DNA of 14,084 nucleotides from Paracoccaceae bacterium (GTDB lineage Bacteria > Pseudomonadota > Alphaproteobacteria > Rhodobacterales > Rhodobacteraceae), in contig DAOUQK010000055.1 of NCBI GenBank assembly GCA_030625695.1, positions 1 through 14,084 on the forward strand, given 5' to 3'. Under the pieces are notes generated by a model. The model was not told the origin of the DNA and ran no database searches. It saw nothing but the letters and a program-made list of their open reading frames with translations. Each line of letters starts with the position of its first letter. The first letter of the stretch is position 1. This document shows, piece after piece, positions 1 through 8,268 of the stretch. The position numbers and the translations under genes are program-made.

Positions 1-449
1 GTGTCGCCCTCGCGGCGCACTTCTGCGCCCTGCCCTTGCAACCGGCGGGCAAATTCCTCAGGCACGGGTTGCGCAATATAGACCACCGCCCGCGCCCCGA
101 ACGCCTGCGCGCCGGCCGCCAGCGAGAGCCCGTGATTGCCGGCACTTGCCGTTACATAAGTTACGCCGCGCACATCATTCCGGGACGCATCATCGGCAAT
201 CACATAAGCCGCCCCCAAGGCCTTGAAGCTGCCCAGCCCCATGCGGTCGCGTTCGTCTTTGATCAGCACAGTGCCAACATTACAGACCCGCGCTATGTCG
301 GACGCGGACACAAGCGGGGTGATCGCCGCCTTGGGGCACCGCGCGATCAGGGTTTGTGGTGGGACGGCGTCGATCGACGGGAATGGCACGTCACCAAGGC
401 CATTTACCGCGTTAGGTTTGCCACGCAACGCGTTGATAATAATATTCAT
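1..449 (-). CDS. PLP-dependent ammonia-lyase (diaminopropionate ammonia-lyase/threonine dehydratase family), 3'-truncated by window edge
   Basis: Only the first 149 codons are inside the window; the gene runs off the left edge. The protein starts MNIIINALRGKPN. The stretch KDERDRMGLGSFKALGAAY (about residues 70-88) is the PLP-lysine region of fold-type-II enzymes, with the Schiff-base lysine in GSFK, and ASAGNHG (about 107-113) is the loop that holds the substrate carboxylate. The D-R-x-G-L-G-S-F-K-A-L-G-G/A-A-Y pattern is nearer to diaminopropionate ammonia-lyases (2,3-diaminopropionate to pyruvate plus two ammonia) than to threonine dehydratase or EutB, which usually have a TGSFKLRGA-type lysine motif. 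The ATG is 3 bp after the stop of the racemase-like gene, so the two are surely co-transcribed. The substrate is unknown; a beta-elimination or deamination on a small amino acid is the safe reading. Last gene of the visible minus-strand operon. Confidence 0.85.
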   Translation of the reverse strand, partial: MNIIINALRGKPNAVNGLGDVPFPSIDAVPPQTLIARCPKAAITPLVSASDIARVCNVGTVLIKDERDRMGLGSFKALGAAYVIADDASRNDVRGVTYVTASAGNHGLSLAAGAQAFGARAVVYIAQPVPEEFARRLQGQGAEVRREGD

Positions 450-452
450 AAC

Positions 453-1172
453 TTACTCCAAAGGTATCGCCGAAACGATGCCGGCAAGGCGGCACATATG
501 CCAGCCCAATACCAGATTGCTGGACAGGACAGGCAGGCCCAGTTCGGCCCTCAGTGGCGCAATAATGTCCAAGGTATCAAGGTTGGTACACGACAGGAAT
601 ACCCCGTCAACGCCGCCCTTACCCGCCAATTCACGCGCCGCACGGGCGATCGATTCCGGCACGATGCGAACCACTTTTTCCTCGCGCTCTTCATTGAAGC
701 TGCCAAAGACCGGCGTTTCGATGTCATTCGCGCGCAAAGCGTCGCGCAAACGGTCGGATACGGCGGCGGTATAGGGCGACAGGAAAGCCAACCGGGTCAA
801 CCTCAGGTGGGCGCAGGCCGCGATCAGGGCACTTAACGGTTCGGTCACCGCCTGTGCCTGCGCACCATTGCGTACCAATTCATGCACGCGATCCGCGCCA
901 ATCGCCGCCGAAGCCGAAGTGCAGCCATAACCAATAGCCTCGTACGAAAGGTTGGCAGGCAACCGTCCGGCGGCGGCGGCAATGTGACTGGCCATCGCGC
1001 GCAAGGTTTCCGGCGTCACATCGGGCGCACTGGGCACGCGGGCGACAAATAACCGGGTCGCAGGTGGGATCAGACGGCGCAGATCAAGTTCGATCCGTTC
1101 ATCGCTTTGCAACACGAGGGCACCCAGAGCGGGGCCTTTGGGCAAGGTCAGATCATAGTCGAAGGTGGTCAT
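453..1172 (-). CDS. Asp/Glu racemase / maleate isomerase-like protein (EutA-type)
   Basis: A 239-residue cytosolic enzyme of the Asp/Glu/hydantoin racemase and arylmalonate decarboxylase/maleate cis-trans isomerase superfamily. Both catalytic cysteines are visible: Cys84 in GYGCTSAS and Cys195 in FLSCTNLDT. The PVLSSNLVLGWH segment (about 214-225) matches the conserved P-V-x-S-S-N substrate loop. With both cysteines it should be a racemase/isomerase rather than a one-cysteine decarboxylase. The closest named relative I can suggest is EutA of ectoine utilisation, but the neighbouring PLP gene is not EutB-like, so I leave the symbol blank. I chose the ATG at 1172 over an in-frame TTG at 1187: it has a GAGG 9 nt upstream and lies 4 bp after the M24 stop, whereas TTG would overlap that gene. 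Substrate unknown, probably a dicarboxylate, hydantoin-like or amino-acid-derived intermediate passed between the M24 and PLP enzymes. Confidence 0.85.
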   Translation of the reverse strand: MTTFDYDLTLPKGPALGALVLQSDERIELDLRRLIPPATRLFVARVPSAPDVTPETLRAMASHIAAAAGRLPANLSYEAIGYGCTSASAAIGADRVHELVRNGAQAQAVTEPLSALIAACAHLRLTRLAFLSPYTAAVSDRLRDALRANDIETPVFGSFNEEREEKVVRIVPESIARAARELAGKGGVDGVFLSCTNLDTLDIIAPLRAELGLPVLSSNLVLGWHMCRLAGIVSAIPLE

Positions 1173-1176
1173 GCTT

Positions 1177-2346
1177 TCAGCCCTCAAGAACCGGAATCAT
1201 ACGCGGCGCGCGGGGTGACAACCATTGCGCCCCATCCACGCCAATCACGATGTTTTCTTCATGCACCATGATCTGCCCATCCGGCAAGGTGATAACCGGC
1301 TCTAGCGCCAGCACCATGCCCGTCGCCAACATCGTCTGATCCTGCGGTATCAGCGAACAGCCTTCGGTCAATTGCAGCCCAACGCCGTGACCAAACCGCC
1401 CACCGTCCATTGGCCCGCCGACCACGCCGTGCATGGCGTGAAACAGATCGGCCGCCGTGGCACCGGGGCGGGCAGCGTGAAAGCCGGCCTCGGCCGCCTC
1501 GATCAAGGTTTGGTAGGCGGATGCGACGGTGTCACTTGGGGGACCGACCGAATAATTTCGGTCAAAATCGCAGAAATAGCCGTTCCTCACCAATCCGGTG
1601 TCAAGCATCAGAACATCACCCGGCGTTAACTCCCTTTCATCAGCGGGGGAAATAACATCGCCGTACCCGCCCCGCGCCGCGGCCCCGGCAAGATATGCCA
1701 CCCAATCGGCATCTTCCTCAAGACACAGCATCTGAAAGCGGCGGAATACCTGGTCCAAAGGCACACCGGCACGGGCAATCTCGGGCACCCGGGCAAAGGC
1801 GCGCGCTGCAATGGCGCAAGTGGTACGAATATGGGCAATCTCGGATGGGGATTTGATCATTCTCTGCTGGGAAACGATGCCATCATCGCTTTCGAACGAC
1901 ATCTCGGGGGTGGCACATTTCAGCCGCTCCCAATCGTTCAATGGCATCCGCAGGTGGCTTTCATGGCCCATCGGCACGCCGATTTTCCTGTTATGCCCCC
2001 CAATTCCCTGTGCAATTTCCCGCAAAGTATCCGCCAGCAAAGTGATACCTTCATCCGCCAAATCCGGCGCTTGCCAACAGCGGATATCGGCAACCCAGGT
2101 GCGCGCCATCAGGGTCTGGCCAATCAAGGGGATCACCGCCACCGGATAACCCGCAGCAGGCAGGATCAGATACCAGGGGCGGGTCGGACTTTCCCAGAAC
2201 CGCGTCAGGAAGCCCGAGTAATAGGCAATGTCCGCCGGAGTGGTCAGCAACAAAGCCGACAGACCGCGTTTGGCCATGGCCGCCTGTGTGCGCACCAACC
2301 TTGCCGCGTATTCTTCGGCGGTGAAAGAACCGGGCGCAGGGGTCAT
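1177..2346 (-). CDS. M24-family metallohydrolase (Xaa-Pro peptidase / DoeA-like fold)
   Basis: 389 residues, the usual length for M24 proteins with a creatinase-type N-terminal domain (about 1-160, including AYYSGFLTRF) and a C-terminal pita-bread domain (about 165-385). All five metal ligands are visible: Asp249 (LDTG), Asp260 (FCDFDRNYS), His320 (FGHGVGL), Glu349 (ALEPV) and Glu363 (VHEEN). It should therefore be a di-metal hydrolase, not a metal-free creatinase. Relatives include prolidases, ectoine hydrolase DoeA/EutD and DMSP lyase DddP. The N-terminal domain lacks the NWLTGYDGWSFYVHQ-like signature I associate with DoeA, so the substrate is open: an amide or cyclic amidine fits the operon. 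The ATG lies 21 bp after the methyltransferase stop with no convincing Shine-Dalgarno sequence, so it probably relies on translational coupling. The racemase-like gene starts 4 bp downstream. Confidence 0.87.
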   Translation of the reverse strand: MTPAPGSFTAEEYAARLVRTQAAMAKRGLSALLLTTPADIAYYSGFLTRFWESPTRPWYLILPAAGYPVAVIPLIGQTLMARTWVADIRCWQAPDLADEGITLLADTLREIAQGIGGHNRKIGVPMGHESHLRMPLNDWERLKCATPEMSFESDDGIVSQQRMIKSPSEIAHIRTTCAIAARAFARVPEIARAGVPLDQVFRRFQMLCLEEDADWVAYLAGAAARGGYGDVISPADERELTPGDVLMLDTGLVRNGYFCDFDRNYSVGPPSDTVASAYQTLIEAAEAGFHAARPGATAADLFHAMHGVVGGPMDGGRFGHGVGLQLTEGCSLIPQDQTMLATGMVLALEPVITLPDGQIMVHEENIVIGVDGAQWLSPRAPRMIPVLEG

Positions 2347-2367
2347 TTTATGTAATTACGCCCAGAT

Positions 2368-3429
2368 TTATGCACGTCTGCGCCGTCCGCCCGAACGTCC
2401 GGCGCGTCCGCGCCCTTCCATACCGGCGGCAGGTGGGGGTTTGTTGTATTTGATCCAATTGCCACCGTGCGGGTCATTGTTGGTCAGGAAATTGGCGGCG
2501 CGGATGGCTTCCATTTCTTTGCCGGATTTGGCCAGGGTTGATCCCATGCCGAACATCGCCACAAACGCCTCGTCGGCCATGTCTTCGGGCAGGATGATGC
2601 CCGCCGCCGCGACTTCGGCCTTTTTCTCGGCGATTTTGGTCTGGTTTACCGGCAAAGCCACCGGGTTCATGATCGCACTTGTCATGCCGACCCCCATCGC
2701 CATCGGCAAAAAGGCGTTGTTGATGCCATGCCGGTTGGGCAAGCCAAAGCTGATGTTGGACGCACCGCAAGTGGTGTTGACGCCCAGTTCTTCGCGCAGA
2801 CGCCGCACCAGGGCGAACACCTGCAAGCCGGCGGTACCCATGGCGCCGATTGGCATCACCAGCGGGTCAACCACGATGTCATGCGCCGGGATGCCAAAGT
2901 CAGCGGCCCGTTCGACGATGCGTTTGGCGACTTCGAACCGCACGTCCGGGTCTTCGGAAATACCAGTGTCGTCGTTGGAAATTGCCACCACGGGGACGTT
3001 GTATTTCTTGACCAGTGGTAAAATCAGCTCCAACCGGTCTTCTTCGCCGGTCACTGAATTCAGCAGGGGACGACCTTCGCACACCTCAAGTCCGGCCTCT
3101 AATGCCGCCGGAACCGAACTGTCGATACATAAAGGAATGTCCACAAGCCCCTGAACCATCTTGATAATCTTCTGCATCAGGGGCGGTTCGGTTTCATTCG
3201 GGTTGGGGTTGGAATTGTAAACCACCCCGGCATTGATATCGAGGACAGAAGCCCCCGCCGCAACCTGCGCCAGCGCGTCTTTTTCCACGGTCGAGAAATC
3301 CCCGGCCTCAAGTTCGGCGGCAAGTTTCTTGCGCCCGGTGGGGTTGATCCGTTCGCCAATAACGCAGAACGGTTGGTCAAAACCGATGATGGCAGTTTGG
3401 GTTTTGCTTTCAATGATGGTGCGGGTCAT
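2368..3429 (-). CDS. methyltetrahydrofolate:corrinoid methyltransferase (pterin-binding, MtrH/AcsE-like)
   Basis: A 353-residue TIM-barrel protein of the pterin-binding family. Landmarks are GERINPTGRKKL (25-36), DINAG (64-68), CIDSS (101-105), NSVTGEE (124-130), VVDPL (186-190) and CGASNISFGLPNR (221-233), all typical of enzymes that move a methyl group between a corrinoid protein and tetrahydrofolate. In demethylating systems it takes the methyl from the methyl-Co(III) corrinoid protein to make 5-methyl-THF. The corrinoid protein and the primary MttB-type methyltransferase are not in the window and should lie elsewhere. The C-terminus (about 331-353) leaves the barrel and becomes proline-, glycine- and arginine-rich, ending GRAGRSGGRRRRA, which is unusual for a C1 enzyme. 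The ATG has a GAGAGG five bases upstream and is 9 bp after the MetF-like stop. Not MetH: length and context do not fit. Confidence 0.9.
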   Translation of the reverse strand: MTRTIIESKTQTAIIGFDQPFCVIGERINPTGRKKLAAELEAGDFSTVEKDALAQVAAGASVLDINAGVVYNSNPNPNETEPPLMQKIIKMVQGLVDIPLCIDSSVPAALEAGLEVCEGRPLLNSVTGEEDRLELILPLVKKYNVPVVAISNDDTGISEDPDVRFEVAKRIVERAADFGIPAHDIVVDPLVMPIGAMGTAGLQVFALVRRLREELGVNTTCGASNISFGLPNRHGINNAFLPMAMGVGMTSAIMNPVALPVNQTKIAEKKAEVAAAGIILPEDMADEAFVAMFGMGSTLAKSGKEMEAIRAANFLTNNDPHGGNWIKYNKPPPAAGMEGRGRAGRSGGRRRRA

Positions 3430-3438
3430 GTCGGCCTC

Positions 3439-4365
3439 TCAGGAAGGGTTCATTGGACGGCCAGATTCGCCGCCATGTTCGATCGCCCAATTGGCGTTGG
3501 CTTTGATGCCGCCAAGCGGGAAGAAATGCGCACAAGCGATGTTGAAATCCGGGTTGGCGGCCTTGTGGGCGGCCAGTTCGGTGATCACATCGTTGGGTTG
3601 GTACGGCAGCAACAGTTTGGTCACATCCATGGCGCGTTTTTGCAGCACTTTCAATGATGGCCCGACGCCACAGGCAATGGCAAAGCGGATCAGCGTTTGC
3701 AACTTGGCCGGACCGGCAATACCGATATGCACAGGGATGGTGATCCCGGCCTTGGCCAGATCATTCGCCCAGGCAATTATCGGTTTGGCGTCAAAGGCGA
3801 ATTGTGTGGCCAGGGCCATTTCCATTCCGGATCGTTCATAATATTTCTGCTTTCGTTCAAGTGCTTGCATCACGTTCTTCATGCTGCCGTCCGGGTCAAT
3901 ATCCCGGTTGCCTTCGGGATGGCCGGCGAAGTGCAGCCGTTTGAAACCGGCCTTGTCGAACAGCCCGCTCTCAAGCAATTGAATTGAGCTGTGAAAGTCG
4001 CCCACCGGCTTTTTCACGCCGCCTGCCAGCAACAGGGCCTGATCAACCCCAGCCTCGCCTTGATAACGGGCGATCCAATCAGCCAAAGTGGCCTTGTCAG
4101 CAATGATGCGCGCCGGGAAATGCGGCATCACCTCAAAACTGTCCGCCGCCAGTTTGCGCGCTGTCGCCACCATATCATCAATCGGGGTGCCTTCGATATG
4201 GGCAATATAAACGCGCGTGCCTGCGGGCAGTAACGCCTTGAAATCGTCGACCTTTTCGGCGGTGCGTGGCATCACCTCGATCGAATAACCCTTCAGGAAC
4301 GCCTCGACCTGACCGTTGACCGGTGAAACGCGCGTCTCTTTCTTACGGAAGTTCAACAAAGCCAT
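3439..4365 (-). CDS. MetF-like 5,10-methylenetetrahydrofolate reductase
   Basis: A 308-residue flavoprotein-type TIM barrel, the usual size for bacterial MTHFR. Recognisable parts are SIEVMPRTAEKVDDF near the N-terminus (the family's S-x-E-x-x-P segment), LLLAGG about 110 residues in, HFAGHPEGNRDI (the [AG]-x-P-E-G motif) and MALATQFAFDAKPI (the TQ-F-D folate site). Beside the methyltetrahydrofolate methyltransferase it probably runs in the oxidising direction, turning methyl-THF from demethylation into methylene-THF for C1 oxidation or serine synthesis. It could instead be the biosynthetic MetF, but the operon argues against this. Start choice: earlier ATGs at 4401 and 4395 (the latter giving an ATGA overlap with the upstream stop) are possible, but the ATG at 4365 has a perfect GGGAGG five bases upstream and gives MALLNFRKK, a family-like N-terminus. 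Confidence 0.88.
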   Translation of the reverse strand: MALLNFRKKETRVSPVNGQVEAFLKGYSIEVMPRTAEKVDDFKALLPAGTRVYIAHIEGTPIDDMVATARKLAADSFEVMPHFPARIIADKATLADWIARYQGEAGVDQALLLAGGVKKPVGDFHSSIQLLESGLFDKAGFKRLHFAGHPEGNRDIDPDGSMKNVMQALERKQKYYERSGMEMALATQFAFDAKPIIAWANDLAKAGITIPVHIGIAGPAKLQTLIRFAIACGVGPSLKVLQKRAMDVTKLLLPYQPNDVITELAAHKAANPDFNIACAHFFPLGGIKANANWAIEHGGESGRPMNPS

Positions 4366-4376
4366 AGCGGCCTCCC
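4366..4376 (-). promoter_or_regulatory. Shine-Dalgarno site deciding the MetF-like start
   Basis: On the minus strand GGGAGG (4376-4371) precedes the ATG at 4365 by five bases. It is the best ribosome-binding site in this operon and favours this start over the two upstream in-frame ATGs at 4401 and 4395, which overlap the end of the preceding gene and have no comparable site. Confidence 0.7.
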
Positions 4377-4391
4377 ACAGGTTCTTGGGCG

Positions 4392-4688
4392 TCATGCCCA
4401 TCCGTCGTTGTCGATCAAGGCCTTGATACGGGCCTTGTCGTATGTTGTTTCAATCTTTTGCGCCTCGGCCTCGGCCACGTCGCCCTGTTCACCTTCCACC
4501 TCATAAGGTGCCGCTTTGCGCCATTCAGCCATGTAAGCGTCCGAACTTTCGGCATTCACCTTCATTGCTGCGCGATCAATCGCCTGTTCAAAGCGTTCCG
4601 CCAAAACCCGTTTGGCGCCGCGTCGTCCTTTACCGACAATCACCTGAGCCGGGATGTCGCGCCAATATACCACTGTAACCTGCGCCAT
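4392..4688 (-). CDS. PF13769-type small protein ('virulence factor' family)
   Basis: A 98-residue soluble protein beginning MAQVTVVYWRDIPAQVIVGK, which I recognise as the small alphaproteobacterial family carried in databases as 'virulence factor' (PF13769). It has no signal peptide, no membrane segment and no obvious catalytic motif. The N-terminal half is basic and carries the conserved YWRDIPAQV; the C-terminal half is acidic and helical (EGEQGDVAEAEAQ) and ends with DNDGWA. The name comes from pathogen screens and says nothing about chemistry. Its place at the head of a folate/corrinoid operon suggests a small accessory subunit or carrier in methyl transfer; this is inference. The ATG has AAGGA about 7 nt upstream, and the MetF-like start follows 26 nt after its stop. 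Probably the first gene of the operon. Confidence 0.85.
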   Translation of the reverse strand: MAQVTVVYWRDIPAQVIVGKGRRGAKRVLAERFEQAIDRAAMKVNAESSDAYMAEWRKAAPYEVEGEQGDVAEAEAQKIETTYDKARIKALIDNDGWA

Positions 4689-4826
4689 ATTTGATTCCTT
4701 TTCCTATCGCCTGTCTATGGCACCCGACCCCGGATATTCGGCCTGTTTTCGACAGAACAACGTCATCCTGCGACCCATGCCCGCACAGCTACCCCGCCTA
4801 TGGCCCACAGGCCAGCCACCCCTGCC

Positions 4827-4856
4827 CTCATAAATTTCACAATCATCTTGAGTCAA
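4827..4856 (-). promoter_or_regulatory. putative sigma70-type promoter of the C1/M24 operon
   Basis: On the minus strand TTGACT (4856-4851, 5 of 6 to consensus) and TATGAG (4832-4827, 4 of 6) are 18 bp apart. It would start transcription near 4820 and leave a leader of roughly 130 nt before the PF13769 gene. The leader holds a small TGGCC/GGCCA hairpin at 4801-4814. Pattern match only. Confidence 0.45.
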
Positions 4857-4870
4857 AACCCCGCGCCACC

Positions 4871-4899
4871 TTGCGGGAATCCTTTTGCCGCCCTAACGT
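4871..4899 (+). promoter_or_regulatory. weak putative promoter of the Ppx/GppA gene
   Basis: TTGCGG (4871-4876) and TAACGT (4894-4899) with a 17-bp spacer, about 33 bp before the ATG. Both boxes are poor matches (3 of 6 each), but spacing and position are right and nothing better lies in the divergent gap. Confidence 0.25.
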
Positions 4900-4932
4900 G
4901 TACCCAACTCGTAATCGAAAGGGCGTGATATC

Positions 4933-6045
4933 ATGGCGCCCAAGCGCTCCAAAGGTGCGGGCGCGTATCCCAAGGCGGTTGAAACCCCCGCGCCTGACAA
5001 ACCTGATCCCGCGACGCTTTATGCGGCGCTGGATTTAGGCACAAATAGTTGCCGGATGCTGATTGCCCAACCCAAGGGCAGTGGGTTTCATGTGGTCGAC
5101 AGTTTTTCCAAATCGGTACAACTGGGTTCGGGACTTGAACGCACCGGGCGTTTGTCACGGTCTTCGATGGCACGCACGGTTCAGGCCTTGCGGATTTGCC
5201 AGCAGAAACTAAAGCGCAACAAGGTAAGCCGGATGCGCCTGATCGCCACCGAGGCATGCCGCAGGGCCAATAATGCGGGCGCGTTCATTCAACAGGTCCA
5301 GCGTGAAACCGGCCTGAAGCTTGAGATTATTCAACCCGAAGAAGAAGCCCGCCTGGCGGTTGTATCCTGCGCGCCCCTGGTCAGCATTCATACCGAACAA
5401 TTGCTGGTGGTGGACATCGGCGGTGGCTCGACCGAATTGGTCTGGATGGACATTTCATCCGTGCCCAAACGCGACCGCCCCCGCGCCATCATGCGACTGC
5501 ACGCAGGGTTCAATCCGGGTGAGAGCCCGTTTCCCGCCGCCAAGGTGGTGGATTGGATATCGGTGCCTTTGGGGGTGGCGACATTGCGCGATCAGTTCGC
5601 GGATGTTGAAGACGATTCCGCGCGGTTCGCACTGATGAGTTGGTTTTTCGAAGAGAATATGACCAGTTTTGCCCCCTATAAGGACGAACAAGCCCGCAAA
5701 GGGTTTCAGATCATCGGCACCTCGGGCACAGTCACCACCGTGGCCGCCAGCCATCTGGGGCTGAAACGCTATGACCGTACCAAAGTGGACGGGCTGCGCA
5801 TGACTTCCGATCAGATCGACAAGGTGATCCGGCTTTACCTGAGCCTTGGCCCCAAAGGGCGGCGGCGGGACCCCCGCATTGGCGAGGACCGTCAGGCCTT
5901 GATCATGTCCGGTTCGGCGATCTTGCAGGCCTTGCTACGCTGCTGGCCGACCGATCAGTTATCGGTGGCCGACCGGGGCCTGCGCGAAGGGTTGCTTTAT
6001 GCACAGATGAGTGCCGATGGCGTGTTGGAAGACGGGCCGTTTTAA
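4933..6045 (+). CDS. ppx: Ppx/GppA family exopolyphosphatase / pppGpp 5'-phosphohydrolase
   Basis: A 370-residue ASKHA-fold phosphatase that releases terminal phosphate from polyphosphate and/or converts pppGpp to ppGpp; sequence alone does not decide which. Visible motifs are the phosphate-1 loop ALDLGTNSCRML (32-43), ATEACRRANN (105-114), the catalytic-region QPEEEARLA (134-142), the phosphate-2 loop VVDIGGGSTEL (159-169), IIGTSGTVTT (about 261-270) and the C-terminal ADRGLREGLLY. It is the short form, lacking the HD-like C-terminal domain of the roughly 500-residue E. coli Ppx and GppA. The first 28 residues are a basic, proline-rich extension outside the fold. AAAGGG lies 9 nt before the ATG. 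It is divergent from the C1 operon. The expected neighbour rlmE is absent downstream, where a repeat element lies instead. Confidence 0.92.
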   Translation: MAPKRSKGAGAYPKAVETPAPDKPDPATLYAALDLGTNSCRMLIAQPKGSGFHVVDSFSKSVQLGSGLERTGRLSRSSMARTVQALRICQQKLKRNKVSRMRLIATEACRRANNAGAFIQQVQRETGLKLEIIQPEEEARLAVVSCAPLVSIHTEQLLVVDIGGGSTELVWMDISSVPKRDRPRAIMRLHAGFNPGESPFPAAKVVDWISVPLGVATLRDQFADVEDDSARFALMSWFFEENMTSFAPYKDEQARKGFQIIGTSGTVTTVAASHLGLKRYDRTKVDGLRMTSDQIDKVIRLYLSLGPKGRRRDPRIGEDRQALIMSGSAILQALLRCWPTDQLSVADRGLREGLLYAQMSADGVLEDGPF

Positions 6046-6083
6046 AACACCAATTAAGCGATCAATTGCAAAAAAGTTCCCTG

Positions 6084-6297
6084 TTATACCCAACTCACTC
6101 CAAAACCCGAAAGCCTTGTTGTGATATGACTCGAAAGTTATCGGTTACTTTGTCTCGAAAATTGCCCCAGATCACGTGGGTGGTGGGTTTTGAGGGATTT
6201 TGTGCCTCGATTTCGGTCAGCAAAGCCACGGAACTGTCACCGTTAACCCCAGCCGACGTTAATACCTAATTCGGCTTCTCAATGACGCTGGGTATAA
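6084..6297. mobile_element. 214-bp MITE-like element with terminal inverted repeats
   Basis: The left end TTATACCCAACTCACT and the reverse complement of the right end, TTATACCCAGCGTCATT, match over the first 9 bases and then about 6 of the next 8 with one gap. TATA flanks the CCCA...TGGG core on both sides and could be a target duplication, although TATA is palindromic and so ambiguous. Inside are further paired arms: CAAAACCC (6101-6108) with GGGTTTTG (6185-6192), and AGCCGA (6251-6256) with TCGGCT (6271-6276). No transposase is encoded. Size, termini and an intergenic position just after a gene stop suggest a non-autonomous insertion or an IS remnant. The edges also read as outward -10-like TATAA(A/C) boxes. 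Confidence 0.5.
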
Positions 6298-6557
6298 ATC
6301 CAATTAATTCACTTTTTTGCCAAACATGCTGCCATAAGTTATTGCACAATCCATACGTCACCGGAGTTGCCCCCTTGTCTGACTTCAAAAACGACGCACA
6401 TCCGCGCGTTTTCCCCTTGTTGCCACATCGGGGGCTTGTCTAACGTGATAGTCTCTGCAGCCCGTTGTTTTTACGACGTATTTGATTGTCTTGTTATGCA
6501 AGCCATGTTCCCGGACGCCTTCCCGATCAACGATTTTGCATACGCAAGGATACAAGA
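6298..6557 (+). other. long upstream region of the ThDP-enzyme gene, no gene seen
   Basis: 260 bp, more AT-rich than the genes around it, with no supported gene. It contains a direct repeat CTTGTCT(G/A)AC at 6374-6383 and 6435-6444 and a second CCCCTTGT at 6413-6420, all of unknown meaning but possible operator sites. A TTGCCA at about 6316 is a fair -35 box, but no convincing -10 box follows. The ribosome-binding site AAGGA (6546-6550) stands 7 nt before the ATG at 6558. Confidence 0.4.
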
Positions 6558-8171
6558 ATGAGCGACACAAACGCCCGAATAATTGCCCGGCATCTGGCTG
6601 ACGCCGGTTGTCGTCACGCCTTTGGCATGCCGGGTGGCGAGGTTCTGGTATTGCTCGAGGCGTTGCGCGACGCGGGCGTGAAATTCACACTGTGCAAGCA
6701 TGAAAATGCGGCTGGTTACATGGCCGAAGGTACTTGGCACGCCACTGGTGCTCCGGGAATATTGCTGACAACGATTGGGCCGGGATTGGCCAATGGGGTC
6801 AACGCGGTGGCCAATGCGTATCAAGAACAGGTGGCGATGATTGTGCTGTCGGGGTGTATTGATGACGCCGAGGCCGAACAATTTACCCATCAGGTGATGG
6901 ACCAAAGTGCGATGATGGCGCCAATTACCAAGGCACAGTTTCGCGTGGCACCCGGAACCGGTGCGCATGTGGTACAAAAGGCGCTGGCGGTGGCGATGGC
7001 CGATCCTCCGGGGCCGGTGCATATTGATTTACCGGTTGGGTTGGCGGCGGACGAAGCCGTGGATGTGGCGATTTCGGCGCGGGTTGTCCGCGCAGCGGGA
7101 TGGCCTGACGACGATGCGCTTGGCAAGGCGGCGGCGAAGTTGGCGGCGGCTAAGACCCCCCTGATTCTTGCGGGTCTTGGGGCGGTGCATCACGCGGCTG
7201 GCGACGTCATTACCGCCCTTAGCCGCGAGCGGAACATTCCAGTAATCACCACCTATAAGGCCAAGGGTGTGATGGATGAAAACGATCCATTGTGCCTGGG
7301 CGGTCACGGGCTTTCGCCCTTGTCGGACAAGCAGATTTTGCCGTTGTTAAAAGCGTCCGACTGCATTTTGTTGGCCGGATATGACCCGATTGAAATGCGT
7401 TCGGGTTGGATCCAACCCTGGGCGGGTGAGGCCGCAATTGAACTGGCGCACGCCGATATCAATCACGGAATGCACGCCAGTGCGACCCGGGTAATTGGCA
7501 ATATCACCTCGCTGGTTGAACAATTGCACGCCGCCCTGCCAGCACCGGTTTCCGTACCTGTCTGGGCGGGCGGAGAACCTATCGCTGCACGCGCGGCGCT
7601 GGGTAAGGATTTCCAAACCCCCGATCATTGGGGTCCGCATGAGGTGTTTCACACTTTGCAGGCACAGGTGCCGGACGACGCGGTTGTCACCGTCGACAGC
7701 GGCGCGCATCGCATTCTGATCAGCCAGATGTGGAAATGCGCGCGCCCCCACAGTCTTTTGCAATCCACCTGTTTTTGCACCATGGGGGTGGCCGTGCCGT
7801 TGGCCATTGGTCATACGATTGCACGGCCCGACACGCCTGTGATCGCTGTGGTTGGTGACGCTGGTTTCGACATGTCGCCGGGTGATCTGGCTACATTGCG
7901 CGACACAAACCTGCCGATGGTAATCATCGTTCTGGTTGATGACGCCCTGGCCCTGATCGAAAAGAAACAGGTGCTGATGCAGTTGCCCGGCTATGGTGTT
8001 GGCTTTCAACCCACCGACATTCCCGCCGTTGCCCGCGCCTATGGTGGCCACGGCGTAAGCGTCAGTGACAAGGCGGCCCTGATCCAGGAGTTGAATGATG
8101 TCTGGACACGGGATACGTTCACCCTCATCGCCGCGTGCATTGACAAACAGGAGTATGCCTCGGCATTTTGA
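6558..8171 (+). CDS. thiamine-diphosphate-dependent enzyme, acetolactate synthase superfamily
   Basis: A 537-residue three-domain ThDP enzyme: N-terminal pyrimidine-binding domain (about 1-165), central domain (about 190-325) and C-terminal pyrophosphate-binding domain (about 360-520). The catalytic glutamate that activates the cofactor is Glu49 in CKHENAAGYMAEG. The cofactor motif GDG-x25-NN is changed to GDA (433-435) and DD (461-462), so the second Mg-ligand Asn is an Asp; STCFCTMG (403-410) precedes it. Acetolactate synthase, sulfoacetaldehyde acetyltransferase, sulfopyruvate or oxalyl-CoA decarboxylase and glyoxylate carboligase are all relatives, but I see no signature of any one. No FAD-site evidence was found and no ilvN-like regulatory subunit follows. 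The ATG at 6558 has AAGGA 7 nt upstream; an in-frame earlier start would add an unlikely Cys-rich tail. The TRAP genes downstream suggest it acts on the imported compound or a product of it. Confidence 0.85.
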   Translation: MSDTNARIIARHLADAGCRHAFGMPGGEVLVLLEALRDAGVKFTLCKHENAAGYMAEGTWHATGAPGILLTTIGPGLANGVNAVANAYQEQVAMIVLSGCIDDAEAEQFTHQVMDQSAMMAPITKAQFRVAPGTGAHVVQKALAVAMADPPGPVHIDLPVGLAADEAVDVAISARVVRAAGWPDDDALGKAAAKLAAAKTPLILAGLGAVHHAAGDVITALSRERNIPVITTYKAKGVMDENDPLCLGGHGLSPLSDKQILPLLKASDCILLAGYDPIEMRSGWIQPWAGEAAIELAHADINHGMHASATRVIGNITSLVEQLHAALPAPVSVPVWAGGEPIAARAALGKDFQTPDHWGPHEVFHTLQAQVPDDAVVTVDSGAHRILISQMWKCARPHSLLQSTCFCTMGVAVPLAIGHTIARPDTPVIAVVGDAGFDMSPGDLATLRDTNLPMVIIVLVDDALALIEKKQVLMQLPGYGVGFQPTDIPAVARAYGGHGVSVSDKAALIQELNDVWTRDTFTLIAACIDKQEYASAF

Positions 8172-8214
8172 GACAACAAGAATTGCCGCCACGAACACGG
8201 CGACAGTAAGACCG

Positions 8215-8238
8215 CCCCACCCGGCAAACGTGGTGGGG
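8215..8238 (+). promoter_or_regulatory. hairpin between ThDP-enzyme and TRAP binding-protein genes
   Basis: CCCCACC (8215-8221) pairs with GGTGGGG (8232-8238) around a 10-nt loop. It has no U-run after it, so a factor-independent terminator is doubtful. It may be a processing or stability element, or part of an operator ahead of the binding-protein gene. Confidence 0.4.
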
Positions 8239-8268
8239 TAAATGAAAACCAAAAGGGAGTACTACAAA